In this document: in pieces, positions 62,102 through 64,000 of the stretch
How the letters are laid out: each line of letters opens with the position of its first letter
How positions within the stretch are numbered: position 1 is the stretch's first letter
Assembly: GCA_900169975.1 (NCBI GenBank)
Contig: LT827119.1
Span: 62,001 to 126,000 of the forward strand
Length of the DNA: 64,000 bases
Direction of reading: 5' to 3'
From: Pseudoflavonifractor sp. Marseille-P3106
Lineage (GTDB): Bacteria > Bacillota > Clostridia > Oscillospirales > Oscillospiraceae
Translations under genes and position numbers: made by a program
Notes under the pieces: model-generated
What the model was told of the DNA's origin: nothing
The model's input: the letters and a program-made list of their open reading frames with translations, nothing else
Databases searched by the model: none

Positions 62102-62464
62102 GTTTTATATACCTGCTGCCACTCCCGAAACCGCCCAGCTTTTTGCTCACCCCTATCCGCAAAAACCTGTCCGTTTTCCTGCCGGGCAAAGTGAGCGTTT
62201 CCATCCGGCGAAACTCTCATTTTACCCGCCAGCCGTGACAGCAGGTATAACACACTACACTTTGCGTTGCAAAGTCGTGTGCCAAAGGGGAAGCCCCTTT
62301 GGAAACCCCGATTTTGTCGGGAAGCTGGTACAGCCTGCATAGGTGCAGCTGTACCCCTTCCTTCCAAAACGAAATAGGCGGCATAGGTCAGCCCGTCCCC
62401 GGTGCTGATCTATGCCGCCTATTTGCTTATATGGGCGCTTACTGTATCGCCCATATCAACCGTT
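62102..62464. other. Right end of the element: oriT-like site and hairpins
   Basis: No gene is supported. The region holds the oriT-like site (62245-62283), a palindrome GGTACAGC/GCTGTACC near 62328-62356, and a long terminator-like hairpin AAATAGGCGGCATAG and complement at about 62370-62423, which would end transcripts of the cargo operon and protect spoIIID-direction reading. Confidence 0.6.
62245..62283 (-). promoter_or_regulatory. oriT-like site of the pMV158/MobV type
   Basis: On the minus strand: GCACACGACTTTGC, a short loop, GCAAAGTGTAGTGTGTTATAC. It matches the pMV158 origin of transfer, which has ACTTTAT loop ATAAAGTATAGTGTGTTATAC, including the nick region TAGTGTG/TTA. The hairpin ACTTTGC/GCAAAGT precedes the nick site as in MobV plasmids. 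The relaxase gene is in the same element but about 6 kb away. Confidence 0.85.
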
Positions 62465-62486
62465 CTAATTTATCACTTCCGTATGT
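62460..62486. repeat. att site at the other end (element arm plus att core)
   Basis: The arm CCGTTCTAATT at 62460-62470 is the inverted complement of AATTAGAACGG at 53359-53369; the core TATGT is at 62482-62486. In the circular form the two arms would flank the core symmetrically in a site of about 50 bp, the size of serine-integrase attP sites. Confidence 0.85.
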
Positions 62487-62596
62487 ACGGTCGATTTGCT
62501 GACGCCGAACTTGGCCGCGGCCGCGCGGACGGTGGCCCGGTTCTCTATGATGTACTGGGCGAGCCGGACGGCCCGCTCCTCCATGTTCCCTTTCAC
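62465..62596 (-). CDS. spoIIID: spoIIID, 5' part (gene interrupted by the mobile element)
   Basis: Starts at GTG (62594-62596), 8 bases after GGGGAG. It encodes (V)KGNMEERAVRLAQYIIEN, then RATVRAAAAKFGVSKSTVH, after which the element adds TEVIN and a stop at 62465-62467. This is the N-terminal part of SpoIIID, up to the recognition helix of its HTH. Joined to the part at 53208-53346 it gives an 82-residue protein, close to the 84-93 residues known for SpoIIID. A sigma-E-like promoter precedes it. In the integrated state only a truncated 43-residue product could form. Confidence 0.92.
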   Translation of the reverse strand: MKGNMEERAVRLAQYIIENRATVRAAAAKFGVSKSTVHTEVIN

Positions 62597-62629
62597 GCGC
62601 AACACTCCCCATGTGTTCGTCCTGTGAAA

Positions 62630-62657
62630 GGTATATGTGGCACAGTCAGAAAATATG
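62630..62657 (-). promoter_or_regulatory. Putative sigma-E promoter of spoIIID
   Basis: On the minus strand CATATT (62652-62657), a 14-base spacer and CATATACC (62630-62637), close to the sigma-E consensus. Sigma-E drives spoIIID in Bacillus. It lies 33 bases before the GTG start. Confidence 0.7.
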
Positions 62658-62715
62658 AAACGCCCGAGCGCTTCTTTAAAGGCCCAACCGCATCTGCGGC
62701 AGCGCGATGTGGCCG

Positions 62716-63612
62716 TTATACCCAATCATGCTCAGAAAGGAGAGTGTCCCGAAATTTAGCGGTCATGGGGGAGAGGGCTTCATTCTTCCTCCACACCAGA
62801 CTGATGTCCCGTGTCAAAGGGAAGTCTACATCCAGGGAGATGGGAACCACATTGCTGGTGTTGGCGCCGGAGTGGACAGGGATAATGGCGATCCCCTCGC
62901 CCATAGCAACCATACTCAAAACCCCGTAGTCGTTGTACGCCTCTGCGGTAATGTTGGGCTCAAAGCCAAAACGGCCGCACAGATCCGCCAAGAGCTTATT
63001 GGTTCCCAGCTTGCTGCGGACCCAGACAATAAAATGCTCGTCCCGAAGTTCTCCCACCGGGATATTCTGCCGCCCCGCCAGACGGTGTCCCTTTCCGACA
63101 ATGAGCTCCACCGGCTCCTGAAACAAGGTGTGCTTTTCCAGACAGGAAAACTCGCCCTCGGGAGTAAAATCGCTGCATACGCCCAGCTCAAACCGCCCCT
63201 GCATAACGTCCTTCAGAACGGCAGAGGTGTATTTATACTCCATCCGAAAGCGGCAATCGGGGTATAGACGGCGAAAAGCCAAAATTTTATCCGGCAGATA
63301 GATGGCATAGAGAGAGTAGAGCGCGGAGACAAAGATGGTGTTGCGCTCAATTTCGATCTCCCGGCGAACTGCTGCGATGCCTTGATCGATCTCGTTCAGA
63401 GAGCGGTTGATATACTCGTAAAACAGGCTGCCGGTGCGGGTGAGCTCCACATTTCGTCCGTTTTTTTGAAAGAGCGCGGTCCCCAGCTCGCTCTCCAGGT
63501 TATGAATGGCCTTGGACAAAGCGGGCTGGCTGATATAGAGGGCGTCGGCAGCCCGCGTGTAGTGCTGGAGCTCCGCCACGGTTTTAAAATAAATTAAAGC
63601 CTGGTAGTTCAT
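62716..63612 (-). CDS. LysR-family transcriptional regulator
   Basis: A 298-residue LysR regulator. The start MNYQALIYFKTVAELQHYTR is behind GAGGGGGG; an ATG three codons earlier is possible. The winged HTH has AADALYISQPALSKAIHNLE (about residues 20-39). The C-terminal periplasmic-binding-like effector domain runs from about residue 90 (FVSALYSLYAIYLPDKILAF). It is divergent from a lipoprotein gene that starts at 63912, which it probably controls; the effector is unknown. Confidence 0.92.
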   Translation of the reverse strand: MNYQALIYFKTVAELQHYTRAADALYISQPALSKAIHNLESELGTALFQKNGRNVELTRTGSLFYEYINRSLNEIDQGIAAVRREIEIERNTIFVSALYSLYAIYLPDKILAFRRLYPDCRFRMEYKYTSAVLKDVMQGRFELGVCSDFTPEGEFSCLEKHTLFQEPVELIVGKGHRLAGRQNIPVGELRDEHFIVWVRSKLGTNKLLADLCGRFGFEPNITAEAYNDYGVLSMVAMGEGIAIIPVHSGANTSNVVPISLDVDFPLTRDISLVWRKNEALSPMTAKFRDTLLSEHDWV

Positions 63613-63911
63613 TTCAGACATGCCCCCCTCTAAAAACTGCATCAAAGAAAGTGGTGAAACTGCACAAAAAATAGAGGTAAAATTCTAACTGCATTTCCAG
63701 AAGTGATGAATTGATATATAAAAGGTGTTGGACGCACAGAAAGAGCACTGCTATACTGTAATGCAGTAAGACGGCGAGACAAAATTCCAAAAAATACGAC
63801 AACTCTTAGCTTTTAGGATAGCACGGGGAAGTCAAAAAAGCAAACAGAAAGCACCGCACCCGGAATTTTCCTTGCCGAAGAGGGACTTGAAGATGAAAGG
63901 GGAAAAACAAC
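63613..63911. promoter_or_regulatory. Divergent AT-rich regulatory region
   Basis: About 300 bases of lower GC between the LysR gene and a lipoprotein gene. No gene is supported. It should contain promoters for both and LysR binding sites; I saw no clear T-N11-A palindrome that I would assign. Confidence 0.4.
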
Positions 63912-64000
63912 GTGAACAAGAACTTGAAACGAGTGCTGACCGGTGCGCTCTCCCTGGCGATGACACTTTCTCTTGCCGCCTGCGGCGGAGGGCAAAACGC
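63912..64000 (+). CDS. Substrate-binding-type lipoprotein, N-terminal fragment
   Basis: Starts at GTG 63912 behind AAAGGGG and runs off the right edge. It encodes a lipoprotein signal peptide (NKNLKRVLTGALSLAMTLSL, then AAC with lipobox LAAC, then GGGQN). Divergent from a LysR regulator, so probably the binding protein of an ABC or TRAP importer. The ligand is unknown. Confidence 0.65.
   Translation, partial: MNKNLKRVLTGALSLAMTLSLAACGGGQN

Larger units (their letters stand above)
53342..62481. mobile_element. 9,140-bp integrative mobilizable element inserted in spoIIID
   Basis: Bounded by a TATGT direct repeat (53342-53346 and 62482-62486) and lying within the spoIIID reading frame. From left: large serine recombinase, 59-residue protein, MobV relaxase, replication-initiator-like protein, Cys-rich protein (all minus strand), then XRE regulator, small HTH protein, DNA methyltransferase, XcyI-family endonuclease, DUF6119 protein (all plus strand), oriT-like site and terminators. 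The backbone is about 50 % GC and the restriction cargo about 37 %, both unlike the 60-65 % host. The layout is that of an IME that moves by serine recombinase and pMV158-type mobilization. Confidence 0.93.

Noticed and set aside
53359-62470. AATTAGAACGG and CCGTTCTAATT as terminal inverted repeats of a transposon
   Set aside because: There is no DDE transposase, and the ends show a 5-bp core that rejoins spoIIID. The repeats fit the arms of a serine-recombinase attP better.

Overview
The window comes from a GC-rich (about 60-65 %), endospore-forming member of the Clostridia, most likely a gut Oscillospiraceae relative (Flavonifractor, Intestinimonas or Lawsonibacter type). This rests on the sporulation genes (gpr, spoIIP, spoIIID, a ytvI-type gene), S-layer-homology proteins, T-box control of aminoacyl-tRNA synthetases, noc-soj-parB with exact parS sites, and the codon use. 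The assignment is by gene content only.

Layout. 1-6.3 kb: start of mfd, then a three-subunit xanthine-dehydrogenase-type molybdenum hydroxylase (minus strand), divergent from a hydantoinase/dihydropyrimidinase and a MocA-like molybdopterin cytidylyltransferase (plus strand). 6.3-14.2 kb: a glycine-riboswitch-controlled Na+/amino-acid symporter, then an ABC importer of the nucleoside type (lipoprotein, double ATPase, two permeases) and xpt. With the dehydrogenase these look like a purine uptake, salvage and degradation neighbourhood. 14.4-24.7 kb: SLH/GH18 protein, YitT, noc, soj, parB, serS, mscL, rsmG, minD, mgsA. 24.7-35.6 kb: T-box-hisS, aspS, a broken LtaS-like gene, T-box-glyS, YihY, rpsT. 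35.8-53.1 kb: gpr, an M23 peptidase, pta, lepA, darA, holB, ricT, ytvI, htrA, spoIIP and a YcdB/SLH protein.

The most notable feature is at 53.2-62.6 kb. A 9,140-bp integrative mobilizable element splits spoIIID, a key mother-cell sporulation regulator, inside its helix-turn-helix. The 5' part (with a sigma-E-like promoter) lies at 62465-62596 and the 3' part at 53208-53346. Joining them across a 5-bp direct repeat (TATGT, ACATA on the sense strand) restores a normal SpoIIID reading frame of 82 residues. The element carries a large serine recombinase next to one end, a 59-residue protein, a MobV relaxase with a pMV158-type oriT, a replication-initiator-like gene, and an AT-rich cargo: XcyI-family restriction endonuclease, SPPY-type DNA methyltransferase, a small HTH protein and a TIGR04141/DUF6119 protein. 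By analogy with skin elements in sigK it may excise during sporulation, but it also carries mobility and defence functions.

Caution on sequence quality. spoIIP contains about 62 bp that match the Illumina Nextera read-through adapter, including what looks like an i7 index. The frameshift in xdhA sits on a degraded copy of the other Nextera adapter, and the LtaS-like gene is broken by an AT-rich homopolymer patch. These three disruptions are probably assembly artefacts. The spoIIID interruption is not: it has precise att sites and complete element genes.
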